NCBI RefSeq assembly: GCF_014451325.2
Contig: NZ_JACSCH020000012.1
Location: 124,001 to 188,000 of the forward strand
Direction: 5' to 3'
Source of the DNA: Streptomyces sp. CB02980
Lineage (GTDB): Bacteria; Actinomycetota; Actinomycetes; Streptomycetales; Streptomycetaceae
Length of the DNA: 64,000 bases
The position numbers and the translations under genes were made by a program. Positions 44,201-52,856 of the stretch are shown in pieces; position 1 is the first letter of the stretch, and each line of letters starts with the position of its first letter. Below the pieces are notes generated by a model. That model was not told the DNA's origin, made no database searches, and saw nothing but the letters and a program-made list of their open reading frames with translations.

Positions 44201-44686
44201 ATGGACAGCCACACGTTTGTCTACACCACGTATATCCGGACCACCCCCGACGAGCTCTGGAAGGCGCTCACGGACCCGGCGTTCACCCGGCGGTACTGGG
44301 GTGTGGCCTTCGAGAGCGAGTGGACCCCCGGCTCCCCCATGGTCTGGGACGAGGTCGGCCGCCGGACCGCCGACCCCGAGCAGGTCGTCCTGGAGGCCGA
44401 GCCCGGCCGCCTCCTCTCGTACACCTGGCACACGTTCACGCCGGCCTGGGCGGAGGCCGTGCGTCTCGGCCAGGACGTGTACGAGCGGCTCGCCCGGGAG
44501 CCCCGGTCCAAGGTGACCTTCCTGATCGAGCCCTCGGGCGACGCGGTCAAGCTCACGGTCACCCACGGCGACCTGGACCCCGGCGGCCTGATGAAGGGGA
44601 TGATCGGCGAAGGCTGGCCCGCGCTGATCTCCAGCCTCAAGTCCCTTCTGGAGACCGGCGAGGAGCTCCCGGAACCGCCCCGCTGA
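44201..44686 (+). CDS. SRPBCC-family (AHSA1-like) protein
   Basis: 161 residues of the START/AHSA1 fold: FVYTTYIRTTPDELWKALTDPAFTRRYWGVAFESEWTPGSPM and the end GWPALISSLKSLLETGE. It binds a hydrophobic ligand; identity unknown. Divergent partner of the PadR gene, a common pairing in which PadR or ArsR regulators control AHSA1 proteins. Confidence 0.92.
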   Translation: MDSHTFVYTTYIRTTPDELWKALTDPAFTRRYWGVAFESEWTPGSPMVWDEVGRRTADPEQVVLEAEPGRLLSYTWHTFTPAWAEAVRLGQDVYERLAREPRSKVTFLIEPSGDAVKLTVTHGDLDPGGLMKGMIGEGWPALISSLKSLLETGEELPEPPR

Positions 44687-44845
44687 GCCGGTCGGCATCC
44701 GCGCCGCTGACCCATTCGAGTCGTCTCGGCCGCCACTCCGGCGCCACGCCCAGCCCCTTGATCATCTGTTTCTCGTTTCATCCGATTTGATGCTGCGGTC
44801 GGCACCGCCTGCCGACGTCCTGGTCGTCGTCGGAAAGGGGAGGGC

Positions 44846-46204
44846 GTGTCGGACGCGTCGTCACGCAGATATGTGCGGGGGTGGGGAGCGCTCTCCCTGG
44901 CCGTCGGAGCCGTTCTCGTCAGTACGGCGGCCCAGTCGCCGGCCGATCCCGGCGCGCGTTCCTTCGCTGTCCCGGAACCCGCCGTCCTCGTCATGGTGGA
45001 CGGCTGCTCCGCCGCCGGCGGTCTCTGCTCCGCCCCCCGCCACACCGTCGAGCTCCGGGGCGGACGGGTTCTGACGGGGGAGGCGTTCACCCTCGGAGAC
45101 CAGGTCTCCGGACCCGTGGAACTCGCGCTGCGCACCCCCGGCGCACTCGCCGACGTCACCGTCACCGATCAGCGCGGCCGACGCGTCGCAGGGACGCCGA
45201 GCGTCGACGGCACCCGCTGGACCAGCGCCGCGCCGCTCCCCGCGGGCGCCCGGTACGCGGCCCGTCTCGTCGTCGAGCGGCCCGGGGCCCAAGGCCCCGA
45301 CCGCCACCTCGCCCGCCTGGACTTCCGTACGGTGGCCGCCCCCGCCGGGGAACGGCTCACCGTCGCCTTCGGCCCCGATGACGGCGGCACGTACGGCGTG
45401 GGCCGGCCGGTCACCGCCGAACTCAGCCACCCCGTACCGGCGGACGAACCCCAGGCCCGCCGAGTCGTCGAACGCGCCCTCCTCGTGCGGACCGAACCCC
45501 ATGTCGAGGGCGCCTGGTACTGGGTCGACTCCGACACCCTCCACTACCGGCCCCGCGCGTACTGGCCCGCCCACACCACGGTCCGGGTGCGCAGCGGCCT
45601 CGACGGGGCCAGGGTCATCGGCCGTCTGTACGGGGGCCGCTCACGGGCCGTCTCCTTCACCACCGGGGCCCGGATCGAAGCCGTCACCGACGTCGCCGCG
45701 CTCACGACGACCGTGTTCCGCGACGGCGAACCGATCCGCACGTTCCCGGTCACCACCGGCAAGGCCGGCTATCGGACCCGGGGCGGCACCAAGGTCGTGC
45801 TCGGCAAGGAGCCGCTCGTCCGGATGCGCGGCGACTCCATCGGCATCGCCCGCGGCAGCAGCGACTACTTCGACCTGAAGGTCCGCTGGGCCACCCGGGT
45901 GACCTGGAGCGGCGAGTACCTGCACGCCGCGCCCTGGTCGCTCGACGCGCAGGGCAGCGAGAACGTCAGCCACGGCTGCACCGGCATGAGCACCGAGGAC
46001 GCCGCCTGGCTGTTCTCCACCGTGCGCGAGGGCGATCTCGTCCGCGTGGTCAACGGGTACGGCGAACTCATGCCCCCCTTCGACAACGGCTTCGGCGACT
46101 GGAACCTCAGCTGGCCCGAGTGGCGCCGGGGCAGCGCCTTCGCCGCCGGCGCCGCGGCCCCCCGCTCCGGAAGCGCCGCGGCCGCCCTCCGCCCGGCACT
46201 GTGA
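44846..46204 (+). CDS. L,D-transpeptidase with Ig-like domains
   Basis: 452 residues from GTG 44846 (AGGGGAGGG upstream). An N-terminal signal/anchor (WGALSLAVGAVLVSTAAQ) has no lipobox Cys directly after it. Two Ig-like beta domains (~50-265) precede the YkuD catalytic domain (~270-410): His376 and Cys378 in SHGCTGMSTEDAAWLF. It forms 3-3 crosslinks or attaches proteins in peptidoglycan. The C-terminal Trp-rich cap (WNLSWPEWRRGS) is the usual one in actinobacteria. Confidence 0.95.
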   Translation: MSDASSRRYVRGWGALSLAVGAVLVSTAAQSPADPGARSFAVPEPAVLVMVDGCSAAGGLCSAPRHTVELRGGRVLTGEAFTLGDQVSGPVELALRTPGALADVTVTDQRGRRVAGTPSVDGTRWTSAAPLPAGARYAARLVVERPGAQGPDRHLARLDFRTVAAPAGERLTVAFGPDDGGTYGVGRPVTAELSHPVPADEPQARRVVERALLVRTEPHVEGAWYWVDSDTLHYRPRAYWPAHTTVRVRSGLDGARVIGRLYGGRSRAVSFTTGARIEAVTDVAALTTTVFRDGEPIRTFPVTTGKAGYRTRGGTKVVLGKEPLVRMRGDSIGIARGSSDYFDLKVRWATRVTWSGEYLHAAPWSLDAQGSENVSHGCTGMSTEDAAWLFSTVREGDLVRVVNGYGELMPPFDNGFGDWNLSWPEWRRGSAFAAGAAAPRSGSAAAALRPAL

Positions 46205-46252
46205 CCCGACCCGACCCGACCCGACCCGACCCGACCCGACCCGACCCGACCA
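46203..46252. repeat. Pentamer tandem repeat (gaccc)n
   Basis: About ten perfect copies of gaccc directly after the L,D-transpeptidase stop codon, followed by degenerate copies to about 46320. Convergent intergenic region. Confidence 0.92.
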
Positions 46253-46387
46253 GACCCGGCCTGACCCGACCCGGCCTGACCCGGCCCAGACCCGGCCCAG
46301 ACCCGACCCCGACCCGGCTCAGAACCCGAACCGCCCGCCGGCCGGCCTGCTCGGCGGCCGCCCCCGCCGTGTCCGCCGCCGGCCGTC

Positions 46388-47998
46388 CTACCGGTACTCG
46401 ACCGTCAGCGTCACCGGCGTCGCCTGGTTCACGAAGAGGTACGCGGTCCCGGTCGGCGCCGACGAGAACCCGAGCCGGAACTGCGTGACCCCGCCCCGGT
46501 TCAGCGCCGCGAGCGCCTCAGCCGACAGGTCCGTCGACACCGCGCTCCCCGAGGTGAACGCGTCGACGCGCGCCGCACCCGACACCGACGCCGCCGCCGA
46601 CCAGTCCGCCGGCTCCACCGCGCAGCCGCCGAAGCAGCCCGTGCGCAGGTCCACCTGCAGCCGGTTGCCCGAGGGCGAAGCCCACGGATCACCGGAGCCG
46701 CTCGACCTGGTGACGGTCAGCCAGGCCCGGGTGACCTCCTTGTCGGCCGGAATCCGGGAGGTGTCGAAGGAGACCACCGACCGGTTCACCCTGCCGTCCG
46801 TACCCCGCCCCAGCGCGAGCCCGTACACGTCCTCCAGGGTGCCGACCGCCGCGCCCGAACCGTCCGCCGACGCCTTCACGTACCCGTCCTCGGCGTCCGT
46901 GCTCGACAGGACCGTCCGGTCGCCCGTGGGCGGAGGCGTGCCGGTGCCGCGCAATGCCCGCACCATGCCCATGATCGCCTCGATCTGCTTCCCGCCGTGC
47001 CGGGCGTAGGCCGCGTCACCGAGGTAGCCCCACCAGTTCCAGCAGCCGTTCGGGTTCTCCAGGTTCGCGGTGGGTGCCGCCTGCGGATACAGCACGATCA
47101 TGTCGTTGGTGTCCGCGTACTCGTTCAGGTACGCGTTCTCGACGAACCGGGTTCCGAAGCCCTGGTACGCATACCCCTGCTTGCAGCCGTGCAGCGCCAC
47201 GAGCAGTCTGCAGCGGCCCCCCTGTGCACAGGAGGCCGGGACGTACGCGAAGCCCTCCGCGCCCATCGACAGGGCCGCCGCCGAGCCGCCCGGCGCGTAC
47301 GCGTTCTGGTCGAAGCGGATCAGCGAGCCGCCGGTACCGGAGCCGGGCGCCGCGACCGAGCCGAAGAGATGCCCGAGCAGCGCCCCCTCCGCGTCGATCC
47401 CGCAGTTGTTGAGGAACGGAGTCTGCGTCACCGTGCAGGAGTTGGGGCCGAGCGGAGTGATCCAGGCGTGCCCCGCGGCCGTCGACCGGTTGTACTGGAC
47501 CCGGGCGCCGAAGCGGCCGTAGTAGTCGGCGAGCGCGTCCGCCACCGGCCGCTTCACCGTGGTGTCGCCCGAGCCGCTGAACACGTACACCGGGTCACCG
47601 GCCAGATGCGCCACCGGGTCGATCTGGCCCTGCGCCGACCGGTCGCGCGTGGCCTGTTCCAGGGTGGCGAGCTGAAGGTTCTGCGTGGTGTCCATACAGG
47701 CGTTGAGCGCCGTGGCGAGCTGGCCGCGCGCGCAGTCGTACGGCCCCGACGCGAACGCCGCCGAGCCCTCGAATGTACCCGAGTACGCGACGTGCAGCTG
47801 GGTGGCCATGTACCCGCCGGACGACACCCCGGCACTGAACACGGAGCCGATGTCGTAGCCCTGGAGCGTGCCGGGCACGGGCGGGGGAGCGGCGGCCCCG
47901 GCGGGGGACGTGGTGGGAGACAGGGTCGCGGCGACGCACAGCAGCAGCGCCGCGAAGCGGCGTGGCCCGCGGCGACGGGTGGGACGGGGTGAACGCAT
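46388..47998 (-). CDS. Secreted PHB-depolymerase-family esterase with C-terminal beta module
   Basis: 536 residues. Sec signal (RRFAALLLCVAATLSPTTSPAGA). The catalytic domain (~38-340) has the lipase box in AGVSSGGYMATQLH, Asp in FSGSGDTTVKRP, His in TAAGHAWIT and the late block LLVALHGCKQGYAYQG, as in extracellular polyhydroxybutyrate depolymerases. A ~170-residue C-terminal domain of CBM96/DNRLRE type follows (STDAEDGYVKASADG, SVVSFDTSRIPADKEVTRAWLTVT). It likely hydrolyses short-chain polyesters; the C-terminal module is probably for substrate binding. Confidence 0.9.
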   Translation of the reverse strand: MRSPRPTRRRGPRRFAALLLCVAATLSPTTSPAGAAAPPPVPGTLQGYDIGSVFSAGVSSGGYMATQLHVAYSGTFEGSAAFASGPYDCARGQLATALNACMDTTQNLQLATLEQATRDRSAQGQIDPVAHLAGDPVYVFSGSGDTTVKRPVADALADYYGRFGARVQYNRSTAAGHAWITPLGPNSCTVTQTPFLNNCGIDAEGALLGHLFGSVAAPGSGTGGSLIRFDQNAYAPGGSAAALSMGAEGFAYVPASCAQGGRCRLLVALHGCKQGYAYQGFGTRFVENAYLNEYADTNDMIVLYPQAAPTANLENPNGCWNWWGYLGDAAYARHGGKQIEAIMGMVRALRGTGTPPPTGDRTVLSSTDAEDGYVKASADGSGAAVGTLEDVYGLALGRGTDGRVNRSVVSFDTSRIPADKEVTRAWLTVTRSSGSGDPWASPSGNRLQVDLRTGCFGGCAVEPADWSAAASVSGAARVDAFTSGSAVSTDLSAEALAALNRGGVTQFRLGFSSAPTGTAYLFVNQATPVTLTVEYR

Positions 47999-48167
47999 GG
48001 GATCTCCCGGGCGGCTCGTTCCTGACGGAGGGTCGGCCGGGAGGCTATGGGCGGTCCACAGCCCTCCTCCATGGGCGAGGACGCCACAATCCGGCCACTC
48101 CGATATGGCGGCCCGTCACCTGGCAGCCGCCGTGGGGCCGTCCGACGCGAGCTGCGAGGATGCGGTC

Positions 48168-48686
48168 ATGGAAGACCACGAGGACAGGGACGGCCGGCTG
48201 GCCGAGGCGGTCGCACTGCGCGGACAGGGCCACCGGGAAGAGGCCCGCGAGCGGCTCGTCGCCCTCGCCGCCCGGCACCCGGAGGACGCGGAGATCGCGT
48301 ACCAGGCGGCCTGGGCGCACGATGTCCTCGGTCTGGAGAGGGAGGCCGTGCCGTACTACGAGCGCGCCCTCGCGCGCGGCGGGGCCGAGGGCGCCGGGCT
48401 GACCCCCGAGGACCGGCGCGGGGCGCTCCTGGGCCTCGGCAGCACCTACCGCGTCCTCGGCCGCTACGAGGATTCCGCCGCCCTCCTGACCGGCGCCGTC
48501 GAGGAGTTCCCGGAGGACGGCTCCCTGCGGACGTTCCTCGCGATGGCCCTCTACAACACCGGCCGGCACCACGAGTCGACCCGTCTGCTGCTCCGCCTGC
48601 TCGCCGCCACCAGCGAGGACCCGTCCGTACGGGAGTACCGCCGGGCCATCGAGCACTACGCCGAGGACCTCGACGCGATCGAGTGA
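48168..48686 (+). CDS. Small tetratricopeptide-repeat protein
   Basis: 172 residues: three TPR-like helix pairs (LAEAVALRGQGHREEARERL; AEIAYQAAWAHDVLGLEREAVPYYERAL; GALLGLGSTYRVLGRYEDSAALL). ATG 48168 follows GCGAGGA by 8 nt. A scaffold; partners unknown. Confidence 0.85.
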   Translation: MEDHEDRDGRLAEAVALRGQGHREEARERLVALAARHPEDAEIAYQAAWAHDVLGLEREAVPYYERALARGGAEGAGLTPEDRRGALLGLGSTYRVLGRYEDSAALLTGAVEEFPEDGSLRTFLAMALYNTGRHHESTRLLLRLLAATSEDPSVREYRRAIEHYAEDLDAIE

Positions 48687-48748
48687 GGCGAGGACGGTCC
48701 GCGTGCCGTCTGCCGTGCACCGGCGGCGTCGCTTCGCCCGCGGCGTGG

Positions 48749-48836
48749 GTTCACCGCCGTCGTTCGGTCCGGGGCCCGTCAGTCGTTCACCGCCGTCGTT
48801 CGGTCCGGGGCCCGTCAGTCGTTCACCGCCGTCAGG
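48749..48836. repeat. 36-bp direct tandem repeat overlapping the cupin stop codon
   Basis: Two identical 36-bp copies (48749-48784, 48785-48820) start with gttcaccgccgtcgttcggt, and 16 bp of a third follow. The second and third copies contain the last codons and stop of the cupin gene (48815). This looks like a recent duplication of that gene end. Confidence 0.93.
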
Positions 48837-49132
48837 AGCACCACCGCGTCGTCCAGGGCGGTGATCCCGTGCCGTTCCCTGAGCATCCGCAGCGTGCCCG
48901 TCGACAGCTCCTCCGCCCGGCCCGCCATCGTCAGGTTCACCCGGCCCCGCAGCACCTGGAGGCTCGCCGCCGGCGGCGCGTTGTGCTCGTCCAGGGACGT
49001 GCCCGCCGTCAGGGCGATGACGGACTGCCGGAGTACCCCGTCGTGCATGATCAGATGGGCGCTGCGCCCGTGCGGCGCGGTGCGGGCCGCGGCCATGTGC
49101 TCGTCGGCCAGGGCGGTGAGGTCCAGCTTCAT
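48815..49132 (-). CDS. Small cupin protein
   Basis: 105 residues, a single beta-barrel cupin: RQSVIALTAGTSLDEHNAPPAASLQVLRGRVNLT is the first cupin motif with a His lacking its usual partner, and the second motif is reduced. Starts inside the MFS stop (ATGA), so it is coexpressed with the transporter. Ligand unknown. Confidence 0.88.
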   Translation of the reverse strand: MKLDLTALADEHMAAARTAPHGRSAHLIMHDGVLRQSVIALTAGTSLDEHNAPPAASLQVLRGRVNLTMAGRAEELSTGTLRMLRERHGITALDDAVVLLTAVND

Positions 49133-50403
49133 GACTCTCCCTGCGGGATGCGCGGGCGGATACCCCCAGCCTCCCGTGTGCCGTCCGGGACGCAACTCGG
49201 GGCCGTCTGTCCGGAACGCGTCACCACGATCCCGCCGGCGGCGACGAACACCCCGGCGGCGATCAGCACCGCGGACCAGCCGTGCTCCGCGTACAGCCAG
49301 GACCCGGCGAGGGAGCCGAGCGCCCCGCCGCCGAAGGTGGCCAGCATGAAGACCGTGTTGACCCGCGCGGCCACCGCCCGGCCGATCCCGAAGATCCTCG
49401 CCTGGTTGGCCACCTGGCAGGAGCTGACCCCCACCACCAGCAGGTTCGCCGCGGCGACCAGGCCCACGGGGGAGTAGGGGACCAGGCCGGCCACGCCGAG
49501 CCCGAGCCCCGCGAGCCCCAGCCCTCCGGCGCTCACCAGAGGTGCCCCGTACCGGTCGGTGAGTGGCCCAGCCGTCGCCGAGAGCAGCGCGGCGGGCAGG
49601 GTCAGCACCCCGAAGAGCCCGGCCGCACCCGGCCCGTACCCCAGCGGTGCCGCCGCCAGGTGGAAGGCGAGCACCGCCCAGAAGACGCTGAACGCGGCGA
49701 AGGCACAGGCCCCGAGGAGCGCCGAGACCCGCAGCGCGCGATGGGACGCCAGGAGCCCGGGCAGCCCGGCGAGGAGCCCGGCGTACGAGGTGCGACCGCG
49801 CGCCCCCAGCCGCTCGGGCAGCCGGCGGGGCAGGACGCACAGCAGGGCCGCCGTCGCCACGGCGGCCACGAGGTAGGCCGCCCGCCAGCTGCCGCTCGCG
49901 TCGGTGACGGCACCCGAGACCGTACGCGAGAGGGTCGAGCCCAGGGTGAGTCCGAGCCCCACGAGCCCCACGGTCCGGCCCTGCCGCCCGGGGCCCGCGA
50001 GCGCGGCCGCCACCGGGGTGAGGATCTGCGGAAGCACCGTCGTCGTGGACAGCGCGAGCGTCGCGAGCGTCAGCGTGACCACACCGGGCGCCGCCGCCGC
50101 GACGAGCAGCGCGGCGGTGGTGAGGGCGAGCAGCACCGAGGTCAGGCGTCGGAGCCGCGCGGTGTCGGCCAGCGGTACGAGCAGCAGGATGCCGAGCGCG
50201 TACCCGATCTGCGCGACGGAGGCGATGAGTCCCGCCGTCCGCTCCGTCACGTCGAGGCCCCTGGCGACCGCGGCGAGGAGCGGCTGCGGGAAGTAGATGT
50301 TGGCGACGGTGACGGCGCCGGCGACGGCGAAGAGCGGGACGTTCACCTTCACCGGCCGCCCGGGCGCGGTGGAGGGGGTCGGGGCGGTGGTGCGAGGGTC
50401 CAC
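49129..50403 (-). CDS. MFS transporter
   Basis: 424 residues from GTG 50403, twelve hydrophobic helices with loop motif PLADTARLRRL between helices 2 and 3 and PLTDRYG between 8 and 9. It is of the drug:H+ antiporter-1 type. Divergent from a LysR gene and cotranscribed with a cupin, so expression is probably set by that regulator. Confidence 0.93.
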   Translation of the reverse strand: MDPRTTAPTPSTAPGRPVKVNVPLFAVAGAVTVANIYFPQPLLAAVARGLDVTERTAGLIASVAQIGYALGILLLVPLADTARLRRLTSVLLALTTAALLVAAAAPGVVTLTLATLALSTTTVLPQILTPVAAALAGPGRQGRTVGLVGLGLTLGSTLSRTVSGAVTDASGSWRAAYLVAAVATAALLCVLPRRLPERLGARGRTSYAGLLAGLPGLLASHRALRVSALLGACAFAAFSVFWAVLAFHLAAAPLGYGPGAAGLFGVLTLPAALLSATAGPLTDRYGAPLVSAGGLGLAGLGLGVAGLVPYSPVGLVAAANLLVVGVSSCQVANQARIFGIGRAVAARVNTVFMLATFGGGALGSLAGSWLYAEHGWSAVLIAAGVFVAAGGIVVTRSGQTAPSCVPDGTREAGGIRPRIPQGES

Positions 50404-50487
50404 GAAGTCTCTTCCGTACGGGGGAGGGGGACGCCTCCAGGCTCCCCGCCCCCGCCCGGGCGGAACAAGCTGTCATCATGAAACCGG

Positions 50488-50506
50488 CGTTGAGCCACAC
50501 TCAACG
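50488..50506. promoter_or_regulatory. LysR-type operator between MFS and LysR genes
   Basis: cgttgag-N5-ctcaacg is a perfect 7-bp inverted repeat and contains the T-N11-A core of LysR boxes. It lies 27 bp ahead of the regulator start and 85 bp ahead of the transporter start. Confidence 0.75.
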
Positions 50507-50532
50507 ATCACAGCGGTCGTACGGGAGGTCCG

Positions 50533-51423
50533 GTGCTCGAACGGTACGAACTGGAGACGTTCCTCACGCTCGCCGAGGAGCTCCATTTCGGGCGCACCGG
50601 CGAGCGTCTCGGCGTATCCACCGGCCGCGTCAGCCAGACCGTGAAGAAGCTGGAGCGCCGCGTCGGAACCCCGCTCTTCGCCCGCACCAGCCGCAGCGTC
50701 GTCCTCACCCCGGTCGGTCTGCGCCTGTACGAGGACCTCCTGCCCGCCTACGAGCAGCTCCGTACAGCCCTGGAGCGGGCCACCGAGGCCGGACGCGGCG
50801 TCCACGGGAGACTGCGGGCCGGCTTCGGCACCCCCTGGGACGCCGAACTGCTCACGGCCGCCGCCGACGCCCTCCTCGCCCGCCGTCCCGGCTGCGAGAT
50901 CACCGTCCGCGAGGTCCCCCTCGACGGCGGAGTCCGGCCCCTCCAGGACGGCGAACTCGACATCCAGCTCGCGGCCTTCCCCGTGCGTGAGCCGGAGCTG
51001 ACCACCGGTCCCGTCGCCGTCCGCGAGGACCGGGTCCTGCTGCTGCCCGCGGCCCACCCGCTGGCCGGACGACCGTCCCTCGGCCTGGAGGACCTCGCCG
51101 AGCTGCCGCTGATCACCACCGGGGGCGCCCATCCGCGCCACTGGCTCGACCACCACTACCCCCGGCACACCCCGTCCGGGGCAGCCATTCCCCGGGGCCC
51201 GGTCGCGGCCACCTGGCAGGAGGTCCTCTCCCATGTGACGGCGGGCCGGGGCGTCACCCCGGGCGCGGCCCGGGGCGCCCGCTACCACCCCCGACCCGGC
51301 ATCGCCTACGTCCCCCTGCGGGACGCACCGCCCCTCGAGTACGGCCTGGTCTGGCCCACCGCCGCCGACTCCGCCCTGATCAGGGCGTTCGTGGCGGCGG
51401 TCGGCACCGTACCGGAGGCCTGA
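50533..51423 (+). CDS. LysR-family transcriptional regulator
   Basis: 296 residues from GTG 50533. HTH at ~4-62 (LETFLTLAEELHFGRTGERLGVSTGRVSQTVKKLERRVGTPLF) and a substrate-binding domain from ~90. Divergent from the MFS/cupin operon, which it most likely controls. Confidence 0.95.
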   Translation: MLERYELETFLTLAEELHFGRTGERLGVSTGRVSQTVKKLERRVGTPLFARTSRSVVLTPVGLRLYEDLLPAYEQLRTALERATEAGRGVHGRLRAGFGTPWDAELLTAAADALLARRPGCEITVREVPLDGGVRPLQDGELDIQLAAFPVREPELTTGPVAVREDRVLLLPAAHPLAGRPSLGLEDLAELPLITTGGAHPRHWLDHHYPRHTPSGAAIPRGPVAATWQEVLSHVTAGRGVTPGAARGARYHPRPGIAYVPLRDAPPLEYGLVWPTAADSALIRAFVAAVGTVPEA

Positions 51424-51433
51424 CCCCGCCCGT

Positions 51434-52774
51434 TCAGCCGCCGTCGCGGGGGACGAGCGCGCCCGTCAGATGGTCGTACGCCACGTGAGCGTGCAGCCGG
51501 ACGGCGGTGACGAGAGTGCCGTCGTCCGCGTAGAAGTGCGGGTGGTGATTGGTCACCAGACCGCGCCCGCCGGGCACCGGCACCGGCCGCCCGGACGCGT
51601 CCAGGACGGCGTCCTGGACGCCGAGCATCACGTACAGGCCGCCGAAGCGGCTCACGAACTCGGAGACGTCGTCGTACCCGAGCGTCGCGCCCGTCTCCAC
51701 CACACGCTCCTCGCCCACCACACGGCGGAAGGTCGGAAGGCCCGCCTCCACCCACGGCCCGCTGTTGTGCACGGGCGGCACGGGCTGCAGGTACTCCACC
51801 GTGGCCGTCGCCCCGAACGCCGCCGCCGAGTGCTCCGCGAGCACCGTGAGGCGCTGCTCGACCTGCGCCATGTCGGACTCCACAGCACACCGGACCGTGC
51901 CCCACAGCGTCACCGTCTGCCCGACGATGTTGAAGCGGCCGACGTCCTCGATGTGCCCGATGGACACCGTGACCGGGTCGAACGCCGACACCTGCCGGTA
52001 CAGCTGGCCGATGCCCGTCAGGACCGCCCCCACCGCAGGCATCGGGTCGATGCCCTCCCAGGGCGTGGAGCCGTGGGTCTGCTTCCCGGTGACGACGATA
52101 CGGACGAGGGCCGAGGCCCCGTACTGATTGCCGATCCGGTAGCCGACGTACCCCTTCGGATGCGGAGTCACATGCAGCCCGAACGCCATCGTCGGCACCG
52201 GGTCGGCGAACGCGCCCGCCTCGACCATCGCCCGCGCCCCGCCCTCCTCGGTGACCGGCGGGCCCTCCTCGGCGGGCTGGAAGACGAAGAGCACGGTGCC
52301 CGGCAGCCGGTCGCGCACCCCCGCGAGCACCGTCGCCGCGCCCAGCAGCGCCGCCGTGTGGCAGTCGTGGCCACAGGCGTGCGAGACGGGGAACGGGCCG
52401 CCCGGGTAGTCGGCGTCGACCACCTCGGAGGCGCAGTCCACCCCGCACAGGTCCTGGACTGGCAGCGCGTCCATGTCCGCCCGCAGCGCCGCGACCCGTT
52501 CGCCCGCGGCCCCGCCGCGCAGAACGCCCACGACCCCGTGACCGGCGATGCCGGTACGGACCTCGTCGAGGCCGAGGGAGCGCAGGTGGTCCGCCACCAG
52601 GCGGGCCGTGTTCACCTCACGGTTGGACAGCTCCGGATACCGGTGCAGATGGTGCCGCCAGGCCACCACCTGATCCGCCACCTCGGCCGCCCGCTGGTCC
52701 AGTTCGCCGTGGATCGCCTCGCCGCCCAACGTGACTCCCTGTCGTTCCGGCCGATGCCGATCGGCCGCGGTCAT
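51434..52774 (-). CDS. M20-family amidohydrolase/peptidase
   Basis: 446 residues. Metal-binding motifs: ALRADMDALPVQD, VSHACGHDCHTAALLG, FQPAEEGPPVTEEGGARAM and HVTPHPKGY; HHLHRYPELSNRE at the start is typical of IAA-amino-acid/hippurate hydrolases. It cleaves N-acyl amino acids. The start is uncertain: ATG 52774 is used; a TTG near 52730 with AGGGAG 5 nt upstream would give a slightly shorter protein. 10 bp from the converging LysR gene. Confidence 0.92.
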   Translation of the reverse strand: MTAADRHRPERQGVTLGGEAIHGELDQRAAEVADQVVAWRHHLHRYPELSNREVNTARLVADHLRSLGLDEVRTGIAGHGVVGVLRGGAAGERVAALRADMDALPVQDLCGVDCASEVVDADYPGGPFPVSHACGHDCHTAALLGAATVLAGVRDRLPGTVLFVFQPAEEGPPVTEEGGARAMVEAGAFADPVPTMAFGLHVTPHPKGYVGYRIGNQYGASALVRIVVTGKQTHGSTPWEGIDPMPAVGAVLTGIGQLYRQVSAFDPVTVSIGHIEDVGRFNIVGQTVTLWGTVRCAVESDMAQVEQRLTVLAEHSAAAFGATATVEYLQPVPPVHNSGPWVEAGLPTFRRVVGEERVVETGATLGYDDVSEFVSRFGGLYVMLGVQDAVLDASGRPVPVPGGRGLVTNHHPHFYADDGTLVTAVRLHAHVAYDHLTGALVPRDGG

Positions 52775-52856
52775 GGGGTACGTGCTCCACCAGGCTGCCA
52801 TCCCCGGCGGCACCGGGCACCGCCCGGCGCACACGTGCCGCAGCCCTCACGACCGG

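Noticed and set aside
48749..48836. 36-bp repeats resembling CRISPR repeats
   Set aside because: The copies are directly adjacent with no spacers, and no cas genes are nearby.
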